Part shown: one piece after another, positions 55,428-63,999 of the stretch
Layout: each line of letters begins with the position of its first letter
Position numbering within the stretch: position 1 is the stretch's first letter
Source of the DNA: JBMNGN01 sp050949865
GTDB lineage: Bacteria; Bacillota; Syntrophomonadia; Syntrophomonadales; Syntrophomonadaceae
Direction: 5' to 3'
Assembly: GCA_050949865.1 (NCBI GenBank)
Contig: JBMNGN010000003.1
Location: 191,342 to 255,341, forward strand
Length of the DNA: 64,000 bases
The notes under the pieces: generated by a model
Told to the model about the DNA's origin: nothing
The model's input: the letters and a program-made list of their open reading frames with translations, nothing else
The model's database searches: none
Program-made: the position numbers and the translations under genes

Positions 55428-56873
55428 ATGAAGTGCAGGATAGTAATGTTAATTCCAATTGCATTGCTGCTGCTGGTGACTTTGGCTCCTACTGCTGCTT
55501 TGGCCAACAACTCCTATCAAACTACTATCAAAATAGGCAATCCTTCAGTATTGCCCGGTGATAAAGTTGTCGTAACAGGGACGGCAAGGCCAGGGTCATG
55601 GGTTCCTATGAAGGTTTTTGATGAAGAGAGAAATATAGTCGTGTTTGATGCCACCAAGTCGGACCAAAACGGCGATTACAGTATTAATTTCACGGTACCG
55701 GACACTCTAACCGGAACCTTAATAGTTGTCGTAGGAGAGGGATACGATGTGAAAACCGGAACCGTGAAAGTGCAAACCGGTACCGGTGATGAACCGGGTA
55801 ATAATACCGGGGATGGGACAGGTAACAGTAATGACAGTGGTACAGGCAATAATGAGGACAATTATACCGGTGATGCTCCTAAGAATAGTTCGGGGATCAG
55901 TACAGGCAGCAGTAAATCCTCATCAAACCCGGTTACTTCTTCTTCTGGATCGGCAATAGTTAAACCGGGCGGGGGTGGGACTGTCAGCCTGGGGGATGAA
56001 GCCGCTATTGAATTACCGGGTCAAGCTCTGTATGGAACCGACGGTGTTGAGGTTAAGGTAACCAGAGTATCTACACCCCCAGAGACTTCGGAAGGCTTCA
56101 GGATCTTAGGCAATGTATATGAGTTCAGTGTAGCCGGTAAAAGTAGCTATCGTTTTGCGGAAAAAGTTACTATTAGACTTAGCTTTAATCCAAATGAACT
56201 AAAAGCCAATGAATTCCCAGTCATTTGTTACTACAATGAGGATGAAAGGAAGTGGGTAAAACTTGGGGGTGAGGTATTTGAGAATACCGTAACTGTACAG
56301 GTAGACCATTTCACCAGATTTGCGGTAATGGCAGAAAGAAAGGATGCAGACCTGCAATTGCACGATATAGCCGGCCACTGGGCCGAACAAAGCATAAAGG
56401 AATTGGTGGCCTCGGGGGCTATTAGCGGTTACCCAGATGCAACCTTCAAACCGGACAGCAATATCACCCGGGCTGAATTTGCCACTATTTTGGTAAAAGC
56501 CTATGGAATGGAACCCCGGAACGGAAAAGTATTTAACGATACTGTAGGCCATTGGGCTCAAAGTACTCTGGCTACGGCAGAATATCATGGTATTATAAAT
56601 GGTTTAAGCCCCGATATGTTTGGGCCTGACCAGGCAATTACCCGTGAACAAATGGCTGTTATGATCGTGAAAGCGGCAGACCTGCCGGTAATTAACGGGG
56701 AAATGCCATTTTCTGATAGTAATCGAGTCTCCAGCTGGGCTAGGTCATTTGCGGAAACTGCAAGGCAGAATGGAATAATCAACGGATTTCCCGACAACAC
56801 CTTCCGCCCGCAGGATAATGCCACCAGGGCTCAGGCAGTTACAGTTATTCTTAATGCATTACAAATCCCGTAA
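55428..56873 (+). CDS. S-layer-homology protein with ZU5 domain
   Basis: The 481-residue product has a signal peptide (1-32), a beta-sandwich repeat (VLPGDKVVVTGTARPGSWVPMKVFDEERNIVVFDA) also found three times in the CFI-box protein at 61131, a Gly/Asn/Ser/Thr-rich linker (about 118-178), a ZU5-like domain (GGTVSLGDEAAIELPGQAL, about 185-300) and three SLH domains (DIAGHWAEQSIKELVASGAISGYPD first) for binding wall polymers. The ZU5-SLH end closely resembles that of the 38118 protein. AGGAGTGA fixes ATG 55428; ATG 55389 is upstream in frame without such a site. Confidence 0.9.
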   Translation: MKCRIVMLIPIALLLLVTLAPTAALANNSYQTTIKIGNPSVLPGDKVVVTGTARPGSWVPMKVFDEERNIVVFDATKSDQNGDYSINFTVPDTLTGTLIVVVGEGYDVKTGTVKVQTGTGDEPGNNTGDGTGNSNDSGTGNNEDNYTGDAPKNSSGISTGSSKSSSNPVTSSSGSAIVKPGGGGTVSLGDEAAIELPGQALYGTDGVEVKVTRVSTPPETSEGFRILGNVYEFSVAGKSSYRFAEKVTIRLSFNPNELKANEFPVICYYNEDERKWVKLGGEVFENTVTVQVDHFTRFAVMAERKDADLQLHDIAGHWAEQSIKELVASGAISGYPDATFKPDSNITRAEFATILVKAYGMEPRNGKVFNDTVGHWAQSTLATAEYHGIINGLSPDMFGPDQAITREQMAVMIVKAADLPVINGEMPFSDSNRVSSWARSFAETARQNGIINGFPDNTFRPQDNATRAQAVTVILNALQIP

Positions 56874-56888
56874 CTCAGGAGGCGTGAC

Positions 56889-57449
56889 ATGAAAAAATTC
56901 TGCCTGCAAAAAGGGAAAATAATTGTTATTATTGGATGTTTGCTGGCGGCAGTTTGTGCGGTTAGGTTTCTGTATCCACCGGTAGAAGAAATCCCTGCCG
57001 GTACCATACTTATTAAGGGAGACGCAGTTGAAAACGAGGTATACCTTAGCCTGGACGAGTTGAAGTCCATGGAGGATGGCCTGGTAGAAGCTGATTATTT
57101 TTATGTCAATTCATATGGAACTAAAGGATACTGCAGTTTTAAGGGTATCTGGCTGTGGTATTTACTCAGGGAAAAAGCTGTCCTGAAAGAAAATGCCTCC
57201 AGGGTTAGCTTTATTGCAGAAGATGGTTACAAGGTTGAGTACAGCCTGGAGGAGGTTAAAAGGGAGGATTATATTGACGAGCAGAATATGGATACTAAAT
57301 ACAAAATGATCCTGGCCTGGGAGGAAAACGGGGTTGAATATGATCCGCGGGCGGGCAACCCCTTCCAGCTGGTAGTTGGCCAGAAAGAACCTGGTGATGT
57401 AAACCGGCCCTACTGGGTGCGTAATGTACAGATAATAAACATCGAATAA
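56889..57449 (+). CDS. Membrane-anchored single sulfite-oxidase-like domain protein
   Basis: The 186-residue product has one N-terminal membrane span (IIVIIGCLLAAVCAVRFLY) and one outer domain of the sulfite-oxidase-like type: LDELKSMEDGLVEADYFYVNSYGTKGYCSFKGIWLWYLL, then FIAEDGYKVEYSLEEV and PFQLVVGQKEPGDVNRPYWVRNVQIINI. The position of the cofactor Cys is not conserved. It sits 51 bases before the ECF S-component gene and is a candidate substrate-capture subunit for that transporter (inference). AGGAGGCGTGAC precedes ATG 56889. Confidence 0.82.
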   Translation: MKKFCLQKGKIIVIIGCLLAAVCAVRFLYPPVEEIPAGTILIKGDAVENEVYLSLDELKSMEDGLVEADYFYVNSYGTKGYCSFKGIWLWYLLREKAVLKENASRVSFIAEDGYKVEYSLEEVKREDYIDEQNMDTKYKMILAWEENGVEYDPRAGNPFQLVVGQKEPGDVNRPYWVRNVQIINIE

Positions 57450-57500
57450 GCGAATCTAATCAGGATAAGGATAAAACCGCTGAGGCGGGGAGAGGGTTGT

Positions 57501-58571
57501 ATGACAGAAAATAAACATCCAGCGAAATATTACCTTAGCAACCGGGATCTGCTTGTTATTGCCATTTTAAGCGGCATCGGGGGAGTAATGAGCACCTATA
57601 TCGGCTATTTAGGCAATTTATTAAACCGCTTGCTAGGGGTACCTTTTGGTGCTGGTCAATTTGTCTCCGGTCTGCATGTTTTCTGGTTTATCTTGGTGGC
57701 AGGATTGATTAGAAAACCGGGTGCGGCTACTGCTGCCGGTTTGCTCAAAGGAATAATCGAATTGCTGACAGGCAGTACCCATGGAATCGCCATTGTCTTG
57801 GTTTCACTGATGCAAGGTCTGATAGTAGATCTTGTTCTGCTGGTAACCCGGCGCCATAATCTGGGGAGTTACATGCTGGCAGGGGGGATTTCAGCCGCTT
57901 CTAATGTTTTTGTTTTTCAGATTCTGTACTTTTCGGGAGTTCCAATCGCCTATCTGTTATTAATTGGTTTTCTGGCTTTTGTTTCCGGTGTTCTTCTGGC
58001 TGGTAGTTTTGGGCACAGCGTGTTGGAGATAGTTCTGCTGGCCAGGCCCTTTCGTATATCTGGTGCTACGGAGGAAGGGACGGCAGGAATAACCGCAGGG
58101 AATGGGAGTAAAGTTCCGCGACTCAATCTCGGTATAACTGCTCTCCTGGTGGCGGCGTTTTCAGTAGGTGCAGTCTATTACTTTGCTGCTGTTTTTGAGC
58201 CCCCTTGGATAGGTCCGCAGTGCCAGGTTGAAGGAGCCGTGGAGTCTCCGCTTGCTTTTAACCTGGCCCAATTCAACCAGCACACAACTACAATAACCGC
58301 TGAATTAAAGGGGCAAGTTAGCTATATTCCGCCCCGGGAGTATACCGGAGTTCCATTAAGGATAATAATTGAGGAGGCTTCTCCCCGGGAAGGGGCCCAG
58401 AAGCTTAAAGTTATGGCAACGGATGGCTATATGGTTGAATTTGAACTAGCCAAAGTATTGAAGGATGATCAAATGCTCTTAATCCGGGAGGAAGATATGC
58501 TCCGTCTGATTGCCGGCAATTATGACGGAGGATACTGGGTAAAGTTTGTAAACCGGATAGTTGTAGAGTAG
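57501..58571 (+). CDS. ECF transporter S component (YkoE-like) fused to a sulfite-oxidase-like domain
   Basis: Residues 1-190 form about six membrane spans resembling YkoE, the substrate-binding subunit of the YkoEDC ECF transporter for a thiamine precursor (WFILVAGLIRKPGAATAAGLLKGIIELLTGS is the telling block). Residues about 208-235 form one more span (LNLGITALLVAAFSVGAVYYFAAVF). Residues 240-356 form a sulfite-oxidase-like domain (YIPPREYTGVPLRIIIEEASPREGAQKLKVMATDGYMVEFELAKVL) that should lie outside the cell. The substrate is probably not thiamine-related here, given the riboswitch and domain context. GGGGAGAGGG precedes ATG 57501. Confidence 0.82.
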   Translation: MTENKHPAKYYLSNRDLLVIAILSGIGGVMSTYIGYLGNLLNRLLGVPFGAGQFVSGLHVFWFILVAGLIRKPGAATAAGLLKGIIELLTGSTHGIAIVLVSLMQGLIVDLVLLVTRRHNLGSYMLAGGISAASNVFVFQILYFSGVPIAYLLLIGFLAFVSGVLLAGSFGHSVLEIVLLARPFRISGATEEGTAGITAGNGSKVPRLNLGITALLVAAFSVGAVYYFAAVFEPPWIGPQCQVEGAVESPLAFNLAQFNQHTTTITAELKGQVSYIPPREYTGVPLRIIIEEASPREGAQKLKVMATDGYMVEFELAKVLKDDQMLLIREEDMLRLIAGNYDGGYWVKFVNRIVVE

Positions 58572-58601
58572 TGATTAACTACAGGCAAGAAAGGAGTTCT
58601 C

Positions 58602-60143
58602 ATGCTGGAACCGGTGGTTGATATTGAAGATCTTTCTTTTACCTATAGTGGGTCTGAGTCTAAGGCACTGGCAAAAATCAATCTTAAGGTCAATCCAGGC
58701 GAGTTTCTGACTATTACCGGTCCCAGTGGATGCGGCAAATCTACCTTAGCCTTGTGTCTGGCCGGTTTTATTCCTCATGCTTATGCTGGCCGAATGGAGG
58801 GGACGGTCCGCATAATGGGCCGCAACACCAGGGATTACCCTGCGGGTGGACTTTCTGGCATTGTCGGGCTTGTGCAGCAGGACCCAGAAGCCCAGTTTTG
58901 TACCCTCACGGTAAGGGATGAGGTAGCCTTTGGGCCGGAAAACTTGTGCCTGCCACCAGAAGAGATTAGGGAAAGACTTAATTATGCCCTGCGAGCTGTG
59001 GGAGCTTTGGATTTAAAAGAGCGCAAGGTTTACACTCTTTCAGGGGGAGAAAAACAGCGGGTGGCTATTGCTTCGGTGCTGGCTATGAATCCTTCCTTAC
59101 TCATCCTGGATGAACCAACAGCAAGCCTGGACCCATTTTGCACCAGGGAAGTCCTGCAGACATTAAAAGATTTGCGGGAGAAAAACGGTATTTCAATAAT
59201 TGTAATCGAACACCGCCTGGAAAGGCTGGTGCCTATTTCAGATCGCCTGCTGTTTATGAGAAAAGGACAGATAGTTGAGGAAAGAACTGAACCGAAAGCC
59301 TGGAAAAAATATTTTCCGCTTAGTATGAAGGCTGATCATGGAAATGCTATGCCTAAGGAGAATAACAAACCGAGACTATTGCTGTCAATCGAGAATCTTA
59401 CCGCAGGTTATAAGGGGAGAGAGGTTATATCAGGAATTAGTTTTAGAGCTTATTCAGGAGAGACAATCGCTATCATGGGTAATAACGGAAGCGGTAAGAC
59501 CACCCTATTACTGGCATTGCTGGGCATCGTGAAATCGGCTAAAGGGGAAATTCGCTTGGAGGGAAATGATATATCCAAAGAAAAAGTTACTCACCGGGCT
59601 CAAGAGATGGGACTAGCTTTCCAGAACCCCAATCATCAGATTTTTGAGAATACTGTGTTCAGTGAAGCTGGATTGGCTGCTTTATTCTTGAGCGGGAAAG
59701 CCCGGTGGGAGATTGAGCAAAGAGTTGACCGCTTGCTGGAGAAACACGAGCTTAAGCAGTATGCGGACAGGAACCCGTTTACCCTAAGCCTGGGAGAGAA
59801 AAAGAGGCTTACCCTGGTGTCGATCCTGGCTTACTCGCCCAGGATTCTAATTTTGGATGAACCCTTGGTAGGGCAGGATAGAGACCGGGTTGACCTCCTT
59901 ACTGCCGCATTGCGAGAGCACCAAAGGAGAGGGGGAATAACCCTTATGGTTTGTCATGAACCCAATATAATTGCTGCCTGCTGCCAGAGAATTCTTTTTT
60001 TATCCAATGGCCAGCTTCTCATAGATGCCCCGGTAAAAGAAGCACTGGATAAGTTAGCCCAGTTGGGAATGGAGGAGTATTTGCCATCTGGATTTGGTTC
60101 TCTTTACGGCAAGAAGGAGGGTTATGCAGGTGAATTACTATAA
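58602..60143 (+). CDS. ECF transporter dual ATPase (EcfA1-EcfA2 fusion, YkoD-like)
   Basis: The 513-residue protein contains two ABC ATPase domains. Domain 1 (about 1-235): Walker A GPSGCGKSTLALCLAG, signature LSGGEKQRVAIASVLAMNPSLLILDEP. Domain 2 (about 260-500): Walker A GNNGSGKTTLLLALLG, signature LSLGEKKRLTLVSILAYSPRILILDEP (LSLGE in place of LSGGE). The fused arrangement is as in YkoD. It powers import with the S component before it and EcfT behind it. Its end overlaps ecfT by 20 bases. Confidence 0.93.
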   Translation: MLEPVVDIEDLSFTYSGSESKALAKINLKVNPGEFLTITGPSGCGKSTLALCLAGFIPHAYAGRMEGTVRIMGRNTRDYPAGGLSGIVGLVQQDPEAQFCTLTVRDEVAFGPENLCLPPEEIRERLNYALRAVGALDLKERKVYTLSGGEKQRVAIASVLAMNPSLLILDEPTASLDPFCTREVLQTLKDLREKNGISIIVIEHRLERLVPISDRLLFMRKGQIVEERTEPKAWKKYFPLSMKADHGNAMPKENNKPRLLLSIENLTAGYKGREVISGISFRAYSGETIAIMGNNGSGKTTLLLALLGIVKSAKGEIRLEGNDISKEKVTHRAQEMGLAFQNPNHQIFENTVFSEAGLAALFLSGKARWEIEQRVDRLLEKHELKQYADRNPFTLSLGEKKRLTLVSILAYSPRILILDEPLVGQDRDRVDLLTAALREHQRRGGITLMVCHEPNIIAACCQRILFLSNGQLLIDAPVKEALDKLAQLGMEEYLPSGFGSLYGKKEGYAGELL

Positions 60144-60957
60144 CAGTACCGCTTCTAACCGGCCATCATTGATAAAAGGATTTTTCCCGGGGTTGACCTA
60201 TTTGGATAATGACTCGCGGTTGCATCGCATTCATCCCCTGGTTAAACTGGTTTGGTTGATTTGTTTTAGCTTTACCTGTTTTGCTGCAGCTTCTTGTTTA
60301 GCAGGGATTATTCTTTTCTGCCTTTTGTTGATAGCTTATGGCTTAGCTGGAATGAGCCCGGGGTTTTTTCTCCGCAAGCTGCGCTTTATCCTTGTCTTCG
60401 GCTTATTCATTCTGTTGATTCAAATTTTAACCGTAGAAAGCGGCGTATTATTATGGCGGCTGAGCCTGGGACCGGCAAGCCTGTCAGTATGGTCGGAAGG
60501 TCTTCTGGGAGGTTTGGGCCTAATGCTGCGCTTTATTAATATTATTGGTTCTAGTTATTTATTTGTCGCCACAACCGATCCCAATCGGCTAGCTTATTCC
60601 TTGATGGAGGCGGGACTGCCGTACCGGTTTGGCTTTATGCTTATTACTGCTCTGCGTTTTATTCCGGTTTTCTATCTGGAATTGGAGCAGGTTAAGAATG
60701 CCCAGATGGCTAAGGGAATCGATATGGAGGGGCTTTCGCCTCGCAAACTGGTAAAAGCAGTCAGGTATCTTTTGATACCGCTGGTGATTTCAGCGCTGGG
60801 CAAGGTGGATTACCTGACTATTTCCATGGAGAACCGGGCCTTTGGCCTTTATCCCACCCGGAGCTATATGTATTCCCAAGCTTTGTCCAGAAACGATTTA
60901 ATAACCATTCTGGTGAGTCCAGTAGGTTTTTTATTTTTTTCTATTATAGTGAGTTGA
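60124..60957 (+). CDS. ecfT: ECF transporter transmembrane subunit EcfT (YkoC-like)
   Basis: The 277-residue membrane protein has five to six spans and the EcfT coupling motif (NAQMAKGIDMEGLSPRK; the Ala-x-Gly triplet reads AKG). AAGGAGG directly before ATG 60124 fixes the start inside the ATPase gene; the frame is open from 60094. It completes an S-A-T transporter set on three adjacent genes. Confidence 0.9.
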   Translation: MQVNYYNSTASNRPSLIKGFFPGLTYLDNDSRLHRIHPLVKLVWLICFSFTCFAAASCLAGIILFCLLLIAYGLAGMSPGFFLRKLRFILVFGLFILLIQILTVESGVLLWRLSLGPASLSVWSEGLLGGLGLMLRFINIIGSSYLFVATTDPNRLAYSLMEAGLPYRFGFMLITALRFIPVFYLELEQVKNAQMAKGIDMEGLSPRKLVKAVRYLLIPLVISALGKVDYLTISMENRAFGLYPTRSYMYSQALSRNDLITILVSPVGFLFFSIIVS

Positions 60958-61072
60958 TGCCGAGAATCACTTAAAGGGGGTGTAGGTTTGTAAATTCCAT
61001 AGTTCAAGGGCGTCAAAAGCAAAAGCAAGTGGATTTTTCAAAGGGAAAAACATTGAGATGATAAGGCAAATA

Positions 61073-61090
61073 TAGCTGGTGACCCAGCTA
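61073..61090 (+). other. Hairpin in the leader of the CFI-box protein gene
   Basis: TAGCTGG / CCAGCTA perfect 7-bp stem with a TGAC loop, 40 bases before the start codon at 61131. No T-run follows. The 170-base gap before it shows no other feature I can name. Confidence 0.4.
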
Positions 61091-61130
61091 AAAAGATGTA
61101 CTTAATAATAGTTATCGGAAGGTGAGCTAA

Positions 61131-62333
61131 ATGTGTGGACGAGTAGCAAAAATAATGGTGATTGCAGTCCTATTGCTCTTTGGTTTTAACCCAATGGCTA
61201 TGGGCTCTGGAATAACCGCGGATTTAAATCCGGATAATATTACAATTCCAGGCAGTGTAACTGTATCTGGCCAGGCACCAGCAGATAGTTTTGTTAGTAT
61301 CAAAATAGTTGACACAGAGCAGAATGTAGTATACTTCGAAGCAGTCAAGGCTGATGTAAGCGGGCTTTATAGCCATAATATCAACTTTATTGACAACGAC
61401 AACGGGGTTTTCTATGTTATTGCCGGGACCGGAGCCAATATCGCCAGGCAGTTGTTGACCATAGGGGTTCCGACTGGCAGTGTCACTATGGATTTGAGCG
61501 TTGATAGTGCGGCACCAGGAAGCTCCGTTACCGTATCGGGAAATGGTGATCCTGATGCCTGGGTACCGCTTCAGGTGGTAGATAGTGAAGGAAAGATTTG
61601 GGTTTTTGACGCAGTGAAAGCGAATGTGGATGGTAAATACAGTATAGATTTTACAGTACCGGATGGTGTGGAAGGAAATTTGGATATTATTGTCGGATAT
61701 CCGAATAACTATGCCAGCCAAACACTTATGATAGGGAACATGACTCAAAATGTCACCATAAACTTAAATACTGATACCGCGATGGCAGGAGATACTATTA
61801 CAGTATCAGGAACCGCAGATCCCAATACCTGGGTAGTGCTTAAAGTGGTAGATGGTGAAGGGGCAGTTCTGGTTTTTGATGCAGTGAAAGCGAACGCCGA
61901 TGGTGAATACAGTATAGAATTCATAGTGCCGGAAAGTGCAGAAGGGGATTTGACTGTTGTTGCCGGATATGGGGAAAATGTTGCCAGCCAATCTCTATCA
62001 GTAACCGGTGTCATGGATGAGTGTTTTATAGCTACTGCGGCCTTTGGCTCCAAATTTGAACCCTCGGTGGTGCTTTTACGTTCTTTCAGAGATCAGTATC
62101 TATTAAGCAATGCTCTGGGCAGGACCTTTGTGGAATTCTACTATCAAAATTCACCCGCTCTGGCAAACCAAATTGCTGATAACGAGATGCTAAAGTGTAT
62201 AGTAAGGATTCTGTTGATACCCTGCATAGTTATAGTCTATTTACTGTTCCATCCAATCCTGATACTGGGCTTGGCTGGTATTATGCTATTGTACATAATC
62301 GCTTATAGAGTAAGGAAATCAATGGTTTATTGA
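61131..62333 (+). CDS. Secreted repeat protein with CFI-box C-terminal domain
   Basis: The 400-residue product has a signal peptide (1-26), three about 95-residue beta repeats (SVTVSGQAPADSFVSIKIVD; PDAWVPLQVVDSEGKIWVFDAVKANVDGKYSIDF; DPNTWVVLKVVDGEGAVLVFDAVKANADGEYSIEF), the motif DECFIATAAFGS that marks the CFI-box C-terminal domain (about residues 300-345), and a C-terminal membrane segment (IVRILLIPCIVIVYLLFHPILILGLAGIMLLYIIAY). The repeats match the N-terminal module of the SLH protein at 55428, which links it to the surface cluster. GGAAGGTGAG precedes ATG 61131. Confidence 0.85.
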   Translation: MCGRVAKIMVIAVLLLFGFNPMAMGSGITADLNPDNITIPGSVTVSGQAPADSFVSIKIVDTEQNVVYFEAVKADVSGLYSHNINFIDNDNGVFYVIAGTGANIARQLLTIGVPTGSVTMDLSVDSAAPGSSVTVSGNGDPDAWVPLQVVDSEGKIWVFDAVKANVDGKYSIDFTVPDGVEGNLDIIVGYPNNYASQTLMIGNMTQNVTINLNTDTAMAGDTITVSGTADPNTWVVLKVVDGEGAVLVFDAVKANADGEYSIEFIVPESAEGDLTVVAGYGENVASQSLSVTGVMDECFIATAAFGSKFEPSVVLLRSFRDQYLLSNALGRTFVEFYYQNSPALANQIADNEMLKCIVRILLIPCIVIVYLLFHPILILGLAGIMLLYIIAYRVRKSMVY

Positions 62334-62417
62334 TGTAATGGGAACTAGTTGCAGATTATTGATTATTGAAGCTATCTTTTAACCTTTAGCCCCGTATGGT
62401 CTTTACTGCAGGTAATG

Positions 62418-62447
62418 AAGGGTATCCGGCTTGCCGGATACCCTTTT
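62418..62447 (+). terminator. Bidirectional-type terminator after the surface cluster
   Basis: AAGGGTATCCGGC (62418-62430) and GCCGGATACCCTT (62433-62445) pair perfectly over 13 bp with a 2-base loop, followed by TT. It closes the surface/ECF cluster before mobB. The remaining 175 bases up to mobB contain no feature I can support and no third Moco element. Confidence 0.88.
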
Positions 62448-62622
62448 AGAACACTTAATATTCCAGGGTGTAATGCCTGGCTGTACTGACCATATTCATT
62501 CTTGATAATAATGAAGGAAGTAAAAATGCAAAGGTATTGTCCTGCATATACAACTGTAAACCGGTAATGGTCATCATTAGAGTAAATGGTGGCCTTAGCA
62601 AGCAATCCTGGAGGTAACTTAT

Positions 62623-63135
62623 ATGAAAGTATTTTCGGTTGTAGGCTATTCAGGCTCTGGGAAAACAACTGCTATTGAAAAGATTATTGTTGAACTGCGC
62701 AGGAGGCATTATTCAGTAGGGACAATTAAGGAAATTCATATGAAGGGGTTTACCATGGATAAGGAAGGAACTAATACCAGCCGGCACAAAAAGGCAGGAG
62801 CCCAGGTTGTTACGGCCCGGGGATGCAGTGAAACCAATATCCTGTTTCCAGGACGCCTGCCGGTGGAAAAGATTCTGGCCTTTTATGACAGTGATTACGT
62901 TATCATGGAAGGCGTGTCAGATTATCAGGTGCCCAAGATAATATGCGGTTTTTCACAAAAGGATATCCAGGAAAAAATGGATAATATGGTTTTCGCCATA
63001 TCGGGGATAATATCCAATATTTTAAACGTCTATGGTGACATCCCAGTCTTCAACCCCTATAAAGATATTGTACCAATGGTAGATTGTATTGAAGAAAAGG
63101 CAATTCCTTTAAAAACGGCTTCTGTCAGTGATTAG
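62623..63135 (+). CDS. mobB: Molybdopterin-guanine dinucleotide biosynthesis protein B
   Basis: MobB is a GTP-binding helper of MobA in forming the guanine dinucleotide form of the molybdenum cofactor. The 170-residue protein has Walker A GYSGSGKTTAIEKI, the TIKEIHMKGFTMDKEGTNTSRHKKAGAQVV block and YVIMEGVSDYQVPKI. TGGAGG precedes the ATG. Its position directly behind the Moco-riboswitch-linked surface cluster supports a cofactor-related role for that cluster. Confidence 0.92.
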   Translation: MKVFSVVGYSGSGKTTAIEKIIVELRRRHYSVGTIKEIHMKGFTMDKEGTNTSRHKKAGAQVVTARGCSETNILFPGRLPVEKILAFYDSDYVIMEGVSDYQVPKIICGFSQKDIQEKMDNMVFAISGIISNILNVYGDIPVFNPYKDIVPMVDCIEEKAIPLKTASVSD

Positions 63136-63270
63136 CCTTGTTTTGAAGCTGCTGCAGATAGAATGGTATTAACCGGTTTTAAACGAGTATGAAGGAAATT
63201 AAAATGAAGAAAGATAAAACCAGCGTTTTTTACCCTGGATTTGTTTGCATTTTGAGAGGACTGATAGTTC

Positions 63271-63999
63271 ATGCAAGATTTAATCCTTTTGGTGGAACAA
63301 TATTATCCTGTTAAGATATTAGCGGCTCAAAAAATGTTCAGCAGGCGCAACCAGGTATATCTTGTGGAGGCTATAACCCAAAAAGGGATAGCCGAGAAAT
63401 TAGTGGTTAAAATAAACTCTTGCTGTATGGCGCAGCAGGAAGCTTGCAGATTGCGGGAGCTCAGGCAAAAAGGTATCAAGGTTCCGGCAGTGAAATGGAG
63501 TAACCATCAGATAATAATAATGGAGTATATAATTGGAACGCTGTTGGAGGGAATTATTAATAGAACCGATTGGCTCAACCAGGATAAATGGCTGAAGTGT
63601 TTGGTAGCCTGGCTAGGTCGGCTTCACTCCATACGTAACCCCGAAGGGCAAGTTCTTTGCTTTCCTGATTTAAACCTCAGGAATTTTATTTATACCGGTG
63701 AAAGTATATTTGGGCTGGATTTTGAAGAATGGGTATGGGATCGGCCGGAAAGGGATCTCGGTGGATTGGCCGCCTTTATTTTAAACAATAATCCCATGTT
63801 TACCCCGGCAAAATACGAGGTTGTAAACCGGTTGCTTAAGAACTATCAGGAGGTTAACCAGGTGGATCTTAATAGGGTGAGGGAGCACTTAATATTGGAA
63901 ATGAGAAGGGCGGCAAACAGAAGAAAGGAGCAAAGGAAATACCTGTTATTGAAAATACAGGAAATGGAAGCCGGCAACCAATTGGGTTTTATAAGTTGA
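63271..63999 (+). CDS. Protein kinase-like fold protein with altered catalytic loop
   Basis: The 242-residue product looks like the aminoglycoside-phosphotransferase / small-kinase fold: LVVKINSCCMAQQEACRLREL (ATP-binding Lys and helix-C Glu), VAWLGRLHSI, then the catalytic loop CFPDLNLRNFIY and GLDFEEWVWDRPERDLG. The usual HxD reads FPD, but the Asp, the Asn four residues later and the metal-binding Asp remain. Substrate unknown. A GAGGAC site precedes ATG 63271. It lies 135 bases behind mobB and may be co-transcribed. Confidence 0.65.
   Translation: MQDLILLVEQYYPVKILAAQKMFSRRNQVYLVEAITQKGIAEKLVVKINSCCMAQQEACRLRELRQKGIKVPAVKWSNHQIIIMEYIIGTLLEGIINRTDWLNQDKWLKCLVAWLGRLHSIRNPEGQVLCFPDLNLRNFIYTGESIFGLDFEEWVWDRPERDLGGLAAFILNNNPMFTPAKYEVVNRLLKNYQEVNQVDLNRVREHLILEMRRAANRRKEQRKYLLLKIQEMEAGNQLGFIS

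Noticed and set aside
38118..57449. Annotation of the sulfite-oxidase-like proteins as active molybdenum oxidoreductases
   Set aside because: Several copies lack the metal-ligating Cys, no heme or redox partner domain is present, and the domains are strung together like binding modules; a binding role is at least as likely.
60961..61130. Possible cyclic-di-GMP (GEMM-type) riboswitch before the CFI-box gene, because of AAGGCAAA followed by a hairpin
   Set aside because: The second conserved half (ACGCAAAGC-type segment after the first stem) is missing, so only a short generic match and one hairpin remain.
63204..63320. Short frame starting MKKDKTSVFYPGF before the kinase-like gene
   Set aside because: It runs into the kinase-like gene in another frame, and the ribosome site at about 63255 belongs to ATG 63271.
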